From assembly GCA_005788935.1 (NCBI GenBank), contig SYAK01000237.1, positions 1-16,579 of the forward strand: a stretch of 16,579 bases of DNA. The letters run 5' to 3'. This DNA comes from Pseudomonadota bacterium. Its GTDB lineage: Bacteria; Myxococcota; UBA9042; PHBI01. Made by a program: the position numbers and the translations under genes. Under the pieces are notes generated by a model. It did not search any database. It saw nothing but the letters and a program-made list of their open reading frames with translations, and had not been told where the DNA came from. Shown here piece after piece: positions 6,138-13,141 of the stretch (the stretch's first letter is position 1; the number at the start of each line of letters is the position of its first letter).

Positions 6138-8066
6138 TCAGAGCGTGCCGTCATCCGCGAAGACACTTATCCAACAACCTAGAATCTCGAACGATTCCAG
6201 CATTCGCCGATAAAAGGGGTGCCCGCCGAGCGTCGCCGAGTCGGCGACCACGATGAGCAGGCGCCTCGCGCGGGTCAGGGCCACGTTGATGCGACGGGTG
6301 TCCGTCAGAAAGCCGAGGTCGCTGTCGTCATTCGAGCGCACGAGATCCAGCACGATGGCCTCCCGCTCTCGCCCCTGGAAGCCGTCGATGGAGCTGACGT
6401 CGAGGCCGGCGGTCACGAGATCGGACAGCTGGCCCCGGAGGAGGCCGACCTGCGCGTCATAGGCTGTAATGACGCCGATATCTTGCACCGGGACTCCGCG
6501 CGACGCAAGCCTCCGGACCTCGCGCGCGGTGCGCTCGGCGAAGGCCGGGTTGAGCGTCGAGCCGTCTGGCTCGCGTCGGGCGTCGTGCCAACCAGCCCCT
6601 GCTGCGTCGATGAGGACGAGCGGGGCGTCGCGGGCGGGGTCGGCGTCGACCTCGGGCAAGTCTTCGAGGCGGTGGCCCGCGACGCGCGGGTGGGCCACGA
6701 GGCGGCCGCCGTACATCGCCTCGGACGGGAACGCCATGATGTCCGCATGCATCCGGTGCTGGGTCCTCAACATGCGCAGCAGCGCGTCACCGTGCAGGCG
6801 GTGGAGGCGTTCGAAGAGGCTCTCGCCGAGCGCGGACCGGGCGACCTCGGGATCGACGAGGGTGGGTGGCAATTGGCACGGATCGCCAGCGAGGATGGCA
6901 CGCGGCGCGCGGCCGAGTGCGATCCAGAGCAGCGGGTCGACGGCCTGGGTGGCCTCGTCGACGACCACCACGTCAAACCGCAGTCCGCGGAGGGCTGGGT
7001 GCGACGCGAGGGTGAGGGTGACGCAGACGACCCGGGCGCGCTCGACGAGGGCCGCCTCGGTGCGCCGCAGGAGGTCCCGCGCGTCACCGACCATGCGCCG
7101 GGCCTCGCGAAAGGCATCGCGGCGGGCCTCCCGGTCACCTGTCCCGCGCGCGGCCTGCTTCTCGGTGCGGGCGCGCAGGGCCTGAGCCTCGCGGAGCCAG
7201 CCTGCGGCGAGGGCGGCGGCCTCGGTCGCGTCATGTCGGGCGTCGAGCGTCACCGCCTCGAGCGCGGGCGAGACACGGGCCGGGTGACCGATGCGCAGGA
7301 CCTCGACGTCCGCGGCCACGAGGCGCTCGGCGAGGCTATCGACGGCGGTGGTGCTCGGCGCCGCGACGAGGACACGGTGCCCGTCGGCGACCAGCTGGCG
7401 GACCGCCTCGACGAGCGCGCGGGTCTTGCCAGTCCCGGGAGGCCCGTGGATGTGCGATATCGGACCGACCTCGAGGGCGTTGGCGATGGCCTCGCGCTGC
7501 GGACCGTCGAGGTCCTCGTCGAACCACGTCGCTGGGGCCCGCCCCTCGACCCGCGGGGTGAGGGCGCCGGTCGCGAAGGCCCAGAGCCGGGCCAGGTCGC
7601 CAGCCGGACGCCTCAGCGCCTCGAGGGCCTCGCGGCCGCGAAGAAAGGTCGTCGCGGGGGCCTCGCGCTCGAGGCGAAAGGGCGCCTCCTCGAGCGCCTC
7701 GACCGCCTCCGCGTCGACAGCGAGGCCGAGCAGCTCCCCTTGCCAGCGCCCGACGATCGCGCGCACCGCGCCCTCCTCGTCGGGCTCGGTGCGGCAGAGG
7801 ACGACCGGGTCGCCCGGACGCAGGCGCACATGGTGGCGGTCGAACGCCACATCGCGGCGGTTCGAGCGGACGAGCACCGTGAGCCGCCCGCCCGCCGCAG
7901 GAAGCGTGTCGACGACCTCGAGCCCGGCGCAGGCGAGGCCGCGGGCGAGGCGCTCCTTGAGGGTCATCGCGGCCGAGGCCTCGCGGAACCGGGCGACCTC
8001 GGCCTCGCGCTCGCGCTCCCAGAGGGCGAGCAGCGTCGGGACATCGGGTGTGGCGGAGGGCGGCAT
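6138..8066 (-). CDS. UPF1/IGHMBP2-like superfamily 1B helicase
   Basis: This is a 642-residue ATP-dependent 5'-3' type nucleic-acid helicase of the DNA2/NAM7/UPF1 group. The visible motifs are Walker A GPPGTGKT at 208-215 (preceded by Q190, a Q-motif-like position), motif Ia AAPSTTAVD (235-243), motif II VVVDEATQ (367-374), motif III LAGDPCQLPP (392-401), motif IV TQHRMH (435-440), motif V DGFQGREREAIVLDLVRSN (561-579) and motif VI RRINVALTRARR (591-602). Residues 1-180 correspond to the beta-barrel and stalk region seen in IGHMBP2, and 265-345 is an Arg/Ala/Glu-rich helical insertion like subdomain 1C. There is no extra nuclease, zinc or R3H domain. The substrate, DNA or RNA, cannot be decided. 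The ATG is preceded by GAGGGG. It is divergent from efp, with promoters overlapping. Confidence 0.92.
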   Translation of the reverse strand: MPPSATPDVPTLLALWEREREAEVARFREASAAMTLKERLARGLACAGLEVVDTLPAAGGRLTVLVRSNRRDVAFDRHHVRLRPGDPVVLCRTEPDEEGAVRAIVGRWQGELLGLAVDAEAVEALEEAPFRLEREAPATTFLRGREALEALRRPAGDLARLWAFATGALTPRVEGRAPATWFDEDLDGPQREAIANALEVGPISHIHGPPGTGKTRALVEAVRQLVADGHRVLVAAPSTTAVDSLAERLVAADVEVLRIGHPARVSPALEAVTLDARHDATEAAALAAGWLREAQALRARTEKQAARGTGDREARRDAFREARRMVGDARDLLRRTEAALVERARVVCVTLTLASHPALRGLRFDVVVVDEATQAVDPLLWIALGRAPRAILAGDPCQLPPTLVDPEVARSALGESLFERLHRLHGDALLRMLRTQHRMHADIMAFPSEAMYGGRLVAHPRVAGHRLEDLPEVDADPARDAPLVLIDAAGAGWHDARREPDGSTLNPAFAERTAREVRRLASRGVPVQDIGVITAYDAQVGLLRGQLSDLVTAGLDVSSIDGFQGREREAIVLDLVRSNDDSDLGFLTDTRRINVALTRARRLLIVVADSATLGGHPFYRRMLESFEILGCWISVFADDGTL

Positions 8067-8100
8067 CCGGAGCCCCTCGAAGGAAAGGTGAAGCCGAGGG

Positions 8101-8129
8101 GTGACACCCGTGCACGGCCATGATACGAG
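8101..8129 (+). promoter_or_regulatory. Candidate efp-epmA promoter with extended -10
   Basis: GTGACA (8101-8106, five of six) and TACGAG (8124-8129) are separated by 17 bases, and TG at 8121-8122 forms an extended -10. The predicted start near 8136 leaves a leader of about 29 bases that contains the AGGAG ribosome binding site of efp at 8154-8158. Confidence 0.5.
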
Positions 8130-8149
8130 CGCCCCCCGAACCGTGGCAG
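8120..8149 (-). promoter_or_regulatory. Candidate helicase promoter, overlapping the efp promoter
   Basis: On the minus strand TATCAT (8120-8125, five of six) is preceded by CTGCCA (8144-8149, four of six) with an 18-base spacer. Its -10 lies on the same bases as the efp -10, so the two divergent promoters could not easily be occupied by polymerase at the same time. The helicase leader would be about 47 bases. Confidence 0.4.
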
Positions 8150-8164
8150 CACGAGGAGTTCCCC

Positions 8165-8734
8165 ATGCCCTACCAGACTTCCGAGATTCGCAAAGGCCTG
8201 AAAATCAAGATGGACAACGCCCCGTGGAAGGTCGTTGACTTTCAGTTCGTGAAGCCGGGCAAGGGCACCGCGTTCACCAGCACGAAGCTGAAGAACATCA
8301 TCACGGGCCAGGTCATCGAGCGCAACTTCCGGACGGGTGAGACGCTCGACGAGGTTGACGTCGACACGCGGACCGCGACCTTCTCGTACATGGAAGGCGA
8401 CACCTACATCTTCATGGACGCGGAGACCTTCGACCAGTTCCCGATCCAGAAGGCGCAGCTCGGCGACCAGTGGAAGTGGCTGATGGAGGGCATGGCCTGC
8501 GACATCCTCTTCTACGAGGGCCGCGCCATCACCGTCGAGCTGCCGAACTTCATCGAGCTCGCGATCACCTACTCCGAGCCGGCCGTGAAGGGCGACACCG
8601 CAAACAACGTCACCAAGAACGCCGAGGTCTCGACCGGGGCGAGCGTCCGCGTGCCGCTGTTCATCGACGTCGGGAACATCGTCCGCATCGACACCCGCAC
8701 GGGTGAGTACCTCGAGCGCGTCGCGACGAAGTGA
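8165..8734 (+). CDS. efp: Translation elongation factor P
   Basis: EF-P enters the ribosomal E site and relieves stalling at consecutive prolines. The 189-residue length is normal. Domain I (KOW-like, 1-65) carries the modification loop FVKPGKGTAF with Lys33 at the tip of PGKG, equivalent to E. coli Lys34, which is beta-lysylated. OB domain II covers about 66-127, with TATFSYMEGDTYIFMD. The C-terminal OB domain has the family signature ending VGNIVRIDTRTGEYLERV. I start at the ATG at 8165 because AGGAG sits six bases upstream and the family begins near here. The lysine loop and the adjoining epmA predict lysyl modification rather than the rhamnosylated arginine type. The stop codon overlaps the epmA GTG start, implying coupled translation. 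Confidence 0.97.
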   Translation: MPYQTSEIRKGLKIKMDNAPWKVVDFQFVKPGKGTAFTSTKLKNIITGQVIERNFRTGETLDEVDVDTRTATFSYMEGDTYIFMDAETFDQFPIQKAQLGDQWKWLMEGMACDILFYEGRAITVELPNFIELAITYSEPAVKGDTANNVTKNAEVSTGASVRVPLFIDVGNIVRIDTRTGEYLERVATK

Positions 8735-9897
8735 CCCGCGGCGACCCGCATCGCCTCGCAGACATCCACGGGCGTGTCCTCGCAATCCACGAGGGCACGC
8801 TCGTCGTGTTTGATGCAGGGCGCGTCAGGCGGCATCCCGTGTCGCCGACCGTCGTGGCGGCCGTTGCGCCAGGCGACCTCGTGGCGCTCGGATCGAACGG
8901 CGAGCTCGCCTTCCATACGGCCGGGCCAGGCCAGTGGCCACCGCCCTCAGGTCATCCCGCGGCTGACCTCGGCGCATTTTTCGGCGACCGCCTGACGCGG
9001 CTCGCGGCTCGGTCGCGGCTGCTGCAGGCGACCCGGGCCTGGTTTTGTGACGCCGGCTTCACCGAGGTCGAGACCCCGCTCATCGTGCCATCGCCCGGGA
9101 CCGAGACCCACCTCGATCCGGTGGCGGTGCGGCTCGCGTGGCATCCAGGGGCCCCGCCCGAGGACGCATGGCTCATCACGAGCCCCGAGTACGCGATGAA
9201 ACGGCTGCTCGCCGCGGGGGCGGGCCCCATCTTTCAGCTCGGGCGCGTCTTCCGGGATGGTGAGCGGGGGCGAAACCACCGACCCGAGTTCACGATGCTC
9301 GAGTGGTACCGTCCGTGGGTGCGGGACGGCTACGAGGCCCTGTTCAGCGACTGCGAAGCGCTGCTCGGACACCTCGCGGGCGGATCGGAGCTGACGTGGC
9401 GCGGCCAGAGCTTCGATCTGCGCCCGCCGTGGCGCCGGCTGAGCTTCTTCGAGGCGCTCGAGACGCGGGCCGACCTGCGGGACCCACGCCGCCTCGACCC
9501 GGACGCCTGGTTCGCGGCGCTCGTCGAGCGAGCCGAGCCGTCGCTCGGCGCGGAGGCGCCCGAGTTTCTCGTGGAATGGCCGGCCTCGCTGGCCTCGCTG
9601 GCGCGTCGCAAGGCGGACGACCCCGAGGTCGCGGAGCGCTTCGAGCTGTACCTTGGCGGGCTCGAGCTCGCCAACGCCTTCGCCGAGTTGACGGATGCCG
9701 ACGAGCAACGGGCACGGTGCGAGGCCGACAACGTCGAGCGCCGCGCTCTCGGACGGCCCGAGCTGCCGCTCGACCCGCGCTTCCTCGGGGCTCTCACTGC
9801 GGGAATGCCGCCGTCGGCGGGCATCGCGCTCGGCTTTGACCGCCTGGCGATGCTGTTGCTCGACGCGGGCGCCATCGACGACGTCGTCGCCTTCTGA
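8731..9897 (+). CDS. epmA: EF-P lysine ligase EpmA (GenX/PoxA) with N-terminal OB-like extension
   Basis: EpmA is a class II lysyl-tRNA synthetase paralogue that lysylates EF-P rather than tRNA. The catalytic core starts near residue 88 and follows E. coli EpmA closely: DAGFTEVETPLI (107-118, motif 1 region), LITSPEYAMKRLLAAG (148-163), FRDGERGRNHRPEFTMLEWYRP (174-195, motif 2), ELYLGGLELANAFAELTD (about 309-326) and ALGFDRLAMLLLDAG (motif 3 near the C-terminus). At 388 residues it is about 60 longer than the 325-residue E. coli enzyme, and aligned at the core the extra N-terminal segment is about 75 residues, rich in predicted beta strand (IHGRVLAIHEGTLVVFDAG, APGDLVALG). The start is the GTG overlapping the efp stop as GTGA, strongly implying coupling. 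No epmB (lysine 2,3-aminomutase) lies in the window, so the nature of the lysine added is unknown. Confidence 0.92.
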   Translation: MTRGDPHRLADIHGRVLAIHEGTLVVFDAGRVRRHPVSPTVVAAVAPGDLVALGSNGELAFHTAGPGQWPPPSGHPAADLGAFFGDRLTRLAARSRLLQATRAWFCDAGFTEVETPLIVPSPGTETHLDPVAVRLAWHPGAPPEDAWLITSPEYAMKRLLAAGAGPIFQLGRVFRDGERGRNHRPEFTMLEWYRPWVRDGYEALFSDCEALLGHLAGGSELTWRGQSFDLRPPWRRLSFFEALETRADLRDPRRLDPDAWFAALVERAEPSLGAEAPEFLVEWPASLASLARRKADDPEVAERFELYLGGLELANAFAELTDADEQRARCEADNVERRALGRPELPLDPRFLGALTAGMPPSAGIALGFDRLAMLLLDAGAIDDVVAF

Positions 9898-9902
9898 CGT
9901 AT

Positions 9903-11291
9903 TCAGCCGCGCTTGACGCGCCCCTGAATGCGCATCATCAGCGGCATCAGCACGTTGAAGTCGAGGCCGCTCTGCGCCGCGATGGGGGTGAAGAGGAAGT
10001 CGACGAGCCCGATGTCCGAGAAGACGTTGAGGTCAGGCGCCGCGACCTTGGCGTAGCGGTCGAAGAAGAGCAGCTGCTTCAGGATCAGCAGGAACTCGCT
10101 CGGCAGCGAGATGCCGTAGCGGTAGGCGAGGGCCGTGATCTCTGGCAACATTTCTTCATAGTGGATGTCGCCGAGCGACTTCGTGAGGAGCGGCGCGTAG
10201 ACGCGCTCGAGGTCGGCCACGAGGGCCGCCCGGTCGACCCCCTGCCCGACCGCCCCGATCTCGGCCATGATGTCGCCGAGCGCGCCATAGTCCTGCGCGG
10301 TGAAGGCGAGCACGTAACGCATGACCTGATGGCGCTGCTTGAGGTCGAAGCGCCCGATGATGCCGAAGTCGAGCAGCCCGACGCTCGGTGGCTCGCCGTC
10401 GCGTCCTGGCATCATCATCAGGTTCCCGGCGTGGGCGTCGCCATGAAAGAAGCCGTCGAGCATGACGGTCATGAGCCACGCCTTGAGGCCCTTGCGGAGA
10501 TAGACGCCCGGATCGATGCCAGCGGCCTGCATGCGCGCGACGTCGTCGGCCTTGAAGCCGTCGAAGCGCTCCATCACGAGCACGGTCGGCGCCACGAGGC
10601 CTGCGACTGGCCGCGGAGCGCGGACATCGGGGAGCTTGTAGCGGGCCATCAGCGCGTTGAACTCGTCGAGGTTGGCGGCCTCGCGCCGGAAGTCGATCTC
10701 CTCATGGATCGTGCGGTCAAAATCCCGAATGACGCCGGACACATTGGCGAGACGGGCGCCGCGAAAGAGGCGGCTCACGACCGCCGCGCCGAGGCGCATC
10801 CACCAGAGGTCAGCGTCGACGATGCGCGCGATGCCTGGCCGCTGAACCTTGATGACGACCCGTGCACCGTCGGCGAGGCGGGCCGCGTGGACCTGCGCGA
10901 TGGAGGCGGAGCCGAGAGGTGCGTCCTCGAACTCGGTAAAGATCTGCTCCACCGGGCGGCCGAGTCCGGCGGTGATGGTGGCCTTGACGCGCGGGAGCGG
11001 AAAGGACGGGACGCGATCGAGGCAGTGCTGGAACTCGTCGGCGTAGCGGCGCGGGAAGAGGCCAGGGCTCGACGCGATGACCTGACCGAGCTTGATGAAG
11101 ATCGGGCCGAGGGCCTCGAAGGCGCGCCGGACGATGCGCGGGTTCTCGAGCGGCCGGTAGGGTCTCTGACGAAGCAGCCCCGCGAGCACGAGCCAGCGGA
11201 GACCGCTGCGGCTCCAGCACCACGCCAGGAACATGCCGAGGAGTGCGAAGAGGATGCGCCAGGCGCGGCCGATGATGCGGAGGGGCCTCAT
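9903..11291 (-). CDS. ABC1/UbiB-family atypical kinase
   Basis: This 462-residue member of the AarF/ABC1/UbiB family adopts a protein-kinase-like fold with ATPase activity, and is linked in other bacteria to quinone and other isoprenoid-lipid metabolism. Residues 1-40 include a hydrophobic segment (about 12-26) near the membrane. Family signatures are KLGQ at 67-70, the Ala-rich nucleotide loop GSASIAQVHAA (127-137), the ATP-binding Lys148 in VVIKVQRPG, EEIDFRREAANL (197-208), the catalytic loop HGDAHAGN (283-290) and DFG (308-310). All hallmark residues are present. The ATG at 11291 overlaps the racemase stop codon as ATGA, so I reject longer frames reaching 11576. It converges on epmA, with five bases between stops. 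Whether it serves ubiquinone, menaquinone or another lipid cannot be decided here. Confidence 0.92.
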   Translation of the reverse strand: MRPLRIIGRAWRILFALLGMFLAWCWSRSGLRWLVLAGLLRQRPYRPLENPRIVRRAFEALGPIFIKLGQVIASSPGLFPRRYADEFQHCLDRVPSFPLPRVKATITAGLGRPVEQIFTEFEDAPLGSASIAQVHAARLADGARVVIKVQRPGIARIVDADLWWMRLGAAVVSRLFRGARLANVSGVIRDFDRTIHEEIDFRREAANLDEFNALMARYKLPDVRAPRPVAGLVAPTVLVMERFDGFKADDVARMQAAGIDPGVYLRKGLKAWLMTVMLDGFFHGDAHAGNLMMMPGRDGEPPSVGLLDFGIIGRFDLKQRHQVMRYVLAFTAQDYGALGDIMAEIGAVGQGVDRAALVADLERVYAPLLTKSLGDIHYEEMLPEITALAYRYGISLPSEFLLILKQLLFFDRYAKVAAPDLNVFSDIGLVDFLFTPIAAQSGLDFNVLMPLMMRIQGRVKRG

Positions 11292-12496
11292 GCGTTGACC
11301 TTGGGTTCGCGTGCGGCGCCAGCCGCGATGAGCGCGTCGATGCGAGCCGTGTCCCAGCCGACCGACGCGAGCACCTCGCGGGTGTGCTCGCCGAGGCCTG
11401 GAGCGGAGCCAGGTGCCGGGCCGACCGGATCGCGTGCCGGCGTACGAAGGTGGGTCATGCCGTCGTCGCCCGTCATGAGCAACCGCGCGGCCGTCGTGTG
11501 CGGGTCGTCGCGCCACTCGGACAGCGAGAGCGCAGGCTCTGCGCACGCGTCGGAGCCCGCGAGCAGTGAGGTCCACTCGGCGACGTCACGCGTCAGGAAG
11601 AGGGCTGCCACCTCGGCCCCGAGCGCCGGGTCGAACTGCCGCGCGCGCCACGCCGGGCGTTCGACGCGGGCGCAGAAAGCCGCCCAGAACTGGGGCTCAA
11701 GGGCGGCGAGCGTGAAGACCCGACCGTCCCGACAGACGTAGGCACGGTAGCAGGTCTGACCGCCGGTCAGCACGTCGTCGCCCCGGGCGCGTGGGCCCGG
11801 AGCCCCGTTGAGCCACGGCGCGAGGGTCGCCATCAGCAGGGCGGACGCGCCCGCGGTCATGTCGATGTCGACAAATCGGCCAAGCCCGGTCTGGCGGCGC
11901 GCCTCGAGGGCCGCGAAGATCCCGATGACCGCCCAGAGGGCAGCCGAGAGGTCAGCGACCTGAACGGGCGGGATGGTCGGGGCCGCGTCGGATGGACCCG
12001 AGAGGCCGAGGGCGCCAGAGCGCGCGAGGAAGTTGAGGTCGTGTCCGGGCGCCTGGGCCCAAGGTCCGTGCTGCCCGTAACCCGTGATCGCACAATGAAT
12101 CAGACGCGGATTGAGGGCGGCGAGGGAATCGGGACCGAAGCCGAGGCGGGCAAGGACCCCGGGGCGGAACGAGTCGACGAGGACATCGGCCTGAATCGCG
12201 AGCGCGCGGAAGGCCGCCGCGCCCTCTGGGTGCTTCAGGTCGAGGGCCACGCCACGCTTGTCGGCGTTGAGGGCCCGAAAGGCCCAGCTCGCGCGGGCAC
12301 CCGCTGAACCGGCCGCGGACGGGGCTAGCGGCGGCATGTGGCGCAGGTAGTCCCCGCCGTCGGGGGACTCGAGCTTCACGACCTCGGCGCCGAGGTCGGC
12401 GAGGACGCGGGTGGCGTAGGGCCCAGGCAGCAGCCGGCTGAGGTCGAGGACGCGCAGCCCCGCGAGGGGGCGCGACGCGGCGGGGTCGGAGGACAT
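11288..12496 (-). CDS. Alpha-methylacyl-CoA racemase-type family III CoA transferase
   Basis: This 402-residue enzyme of the CaiB/BaiF fold most resembles alpha-methylacyl-CoA racemase, which epimerises 2-methylacyl-CoA esters so that branched or sterol-side-chain acids can be beta-oxidised. CoA-binding motifs are PGPYATRVLADLGAEVVKLE (24-43), NADKRGVALDLK (77-88) and DSFRPGVLARLGFG (108-121). Racemase-type residues are the GHD at 151-153 (His126 of the Mycobacterium tuberculosis enzyme), the Asp in QVADLSAA (Asp182, corresponding to Asp156) and Glu267 in ALEPQFW (corresponding to Glu241). Transferases of the same fold usually lack this combination, but substrate remains unproven. The ATG follows GGGAGC by a normal distance. 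It overlaps the UbiB-like gene by four bases and lies 104 bases after the SCP2 gene, suggesting one transcript. Confidence 0.85.
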   Translation of the reverse strand: MSSDPAASRPLAGLRVLDLSRLLPGPYATRVLADLGAEVVKLESPDGGDYLRHMPPLAPSAAGSAGARASWAFRALNADKRGVALDLKHPEGAAAFRALAIQADVLVDSFRPGVLARLGFGPDSLAALNPRLIHCAITGYGQHGPWAQAPGHDLNFLARSGALGLSGPSDAAPTIPPVQVADLSAALWAVIGIFAALEARRQTGLGRFVDIDMTAGASALLMATLAPWLNGAPGPRARGDDVLTGGQTCYRAYVCRDGRVFTLAALEPQFWAAFCARVERPAWRARQFDPALGAEVAALFLTRDVAEWTSLLAGSDACAEPALSLSEWRDDPHTTAARLLMTGDDGMTHLRTPARDPVGPAPGSAPGLGEHTREVLASVGWDTARIDALIAAGAAREPKVNA

Positions 12497-12600
12497 CGGG
12501 GCTCCCGGACGCGCGGCGGAGATACGATCAAAGACGGCCGTCGAGACCGTCGCACGAGGCGGGGTCTCACGGCCGGCGCGAGCCGACGCTCAGGGAGGCG

Positions 12601-12912
12601 TCAGGCGAGGATTTCCTGCAGGCGCATCGCGAGGCCCATGTCGCCATCGACCGAAATCTTGCCGCCGAGGAAGGCCTGCATCGCGTTGAGCGAGCCAGCC
12701 TGGATCGCGATGAGGTCATCGCCCGCGACGGTGATGGTCACATCGGCGTCCTCGGCGGCCTCACGCACCTCGACCGCGCGGGTGTCGACGACCCACACGC
12801 CCGCGCCGTTGTCGGTCACGTTGAAGCGGAAGGACCCATCAATCGCGCGGGACTTGGCGGGATCGGACTTCAGGCGCTCGTCGATTTCCTTGAACACGTT
12901 CACGACACTCAT
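12601..12912 (-). CDS. Stand-alone SCP2 sterol-carrier domain protein
   Basis: This 103-residue protein consists of a single SCP2 domain, a hydrophobic-pocket fold that binds fatty acyl chains, sterols or isoprenoids. It shows the SCP2 pattern of an amphipathic first helix (VFKEIDERLKSDP), beta strands with a central GSFRFNVTDNG, ADVTITVAGDDLIAIQAGSL (56-75), then the QAFLGGKISVDGDMGLAMRLQ ending (79-99). No enzyme domain is fused. The ATG has GAAGG seven bases upstream. Its neighbours downstream are a methylacyl-CoA racemase-type enzyme and a UbiB-like kinase, so it may deliver lipid or acyl-CoA substrates. E. coli UbiJ also begins with an SCP2 domain but is twice as long. Confidence 0.9.
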   Translation of the reverse strand: MSVVNVFKEIDERLKSDPAKSRAIDGSFRFNVTDNGAGVWVVDTRAVEVREAAEDADVTITVAGDDLIAIQAGSLNAMQAFLGGKISVDGDMGLAMRLQEILA

Positions 12913-12941
12913 GGGACACCTTCAGGCGTTCGGGGTGGCAC

Positions 12942-12963
12942 GCGCCTCGCAGGCACGAGGCGC
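12942..12963 (-). other. Perfect hairpin in the SCP2 gene leader
   Basis: GCGCCTCG and CGAGGCGC form an eight-pair perfect stem with a six-base loop, 30 bases upstream of the SCP2 start codon. No T tract follows in the direction of transcription, so it is not a typical terminator. It may be a leader structure or a protein-binding palindrome. Confidence 0.55.
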
Positions 12964-12974
12964 CGAGGGTGGCG

Positions 12975-13029
12975 GACGAGGCCCGCCCCCAGCAGGTTCC
13001 CGGTACCATGCCCGCGCGCGGCGCGTCAA
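12975..13029 (-). promoter_or_regulatory. Two overlapping candidate promoters for the SCP2 gene
   Basis: On the minus strand there is an ECF-sigma-like pair, GGGAACC (12995-13001) and CGTC (12975-12978) with a 16-base spacer, with a start expected near 12968. Just upstream is a housekeeping-like TTGACG (13024-13029) followed after 18 bases by TACCGG (13000-13005). Either would transcribe the SCP2, racemase and UbiB-like genes. Short GC-rich motifs occur by chance, so this is tentative. Confidence 0.3.
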
Positions 13030-13141
13030 TCCGGGGCGCGCGCGCGACCTGGACGCCCCGGGACCCTCGGCAAGACGCCGCGCGTGGGCTCGCCATCCAG
13101 GCCAGGGCGAGGCCGCGGGGCACACGAGGCCTGTCTCGGGG

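Noticed and set aside
5963..6166. N-terminal extension of ihfB
   Set aside because: The family begins at MTKSQ and a ribosome binding site precedes that ATG; the extension overlaps the helicase 3' end and the likely promoter.
6219..8123. Open plus-strand frame of 634 codons opposite the helicase
   Set aside because: The minus-strand helicase shows all its motifs in order; the opposite frame has no recognisable domain and no ribosome binding site.
4980..9902. Phage-defence island around the helicase
   Set aside because: No nuclease, methylase, protease-effector or toxin-antitoxin gene accompanies it; the neighbours (ihfB, fxsA, efp, epmA) are housekeeping. FxsA's link to phage exclusion in E. 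coli comes from overproduction and does not indicate a defence locus.
11292..11576. Longer start for the UbiB-like gene
   Set aside because: The extra frame lies inside the racemase gene, is Arg-rich, and the ATGA overlap at 11288-11291 gives a natural start.
10161..11741. Open plus-strand frame of 526 codons opposite the UbiB-like and racemase genes
   Set aside because: Both minus-strand genes are clearly real by motifs and by their ATGA overlap; the opposite frame is compositional noise.
12533..12551. Hairpin GACGG...CCGTC followed by TTTGAT between SCP2 and racemase genes
   Set aside because: Only five pairs and three T residues; too weak to call a terminator, and the two genes are plausibly co-transcribed.
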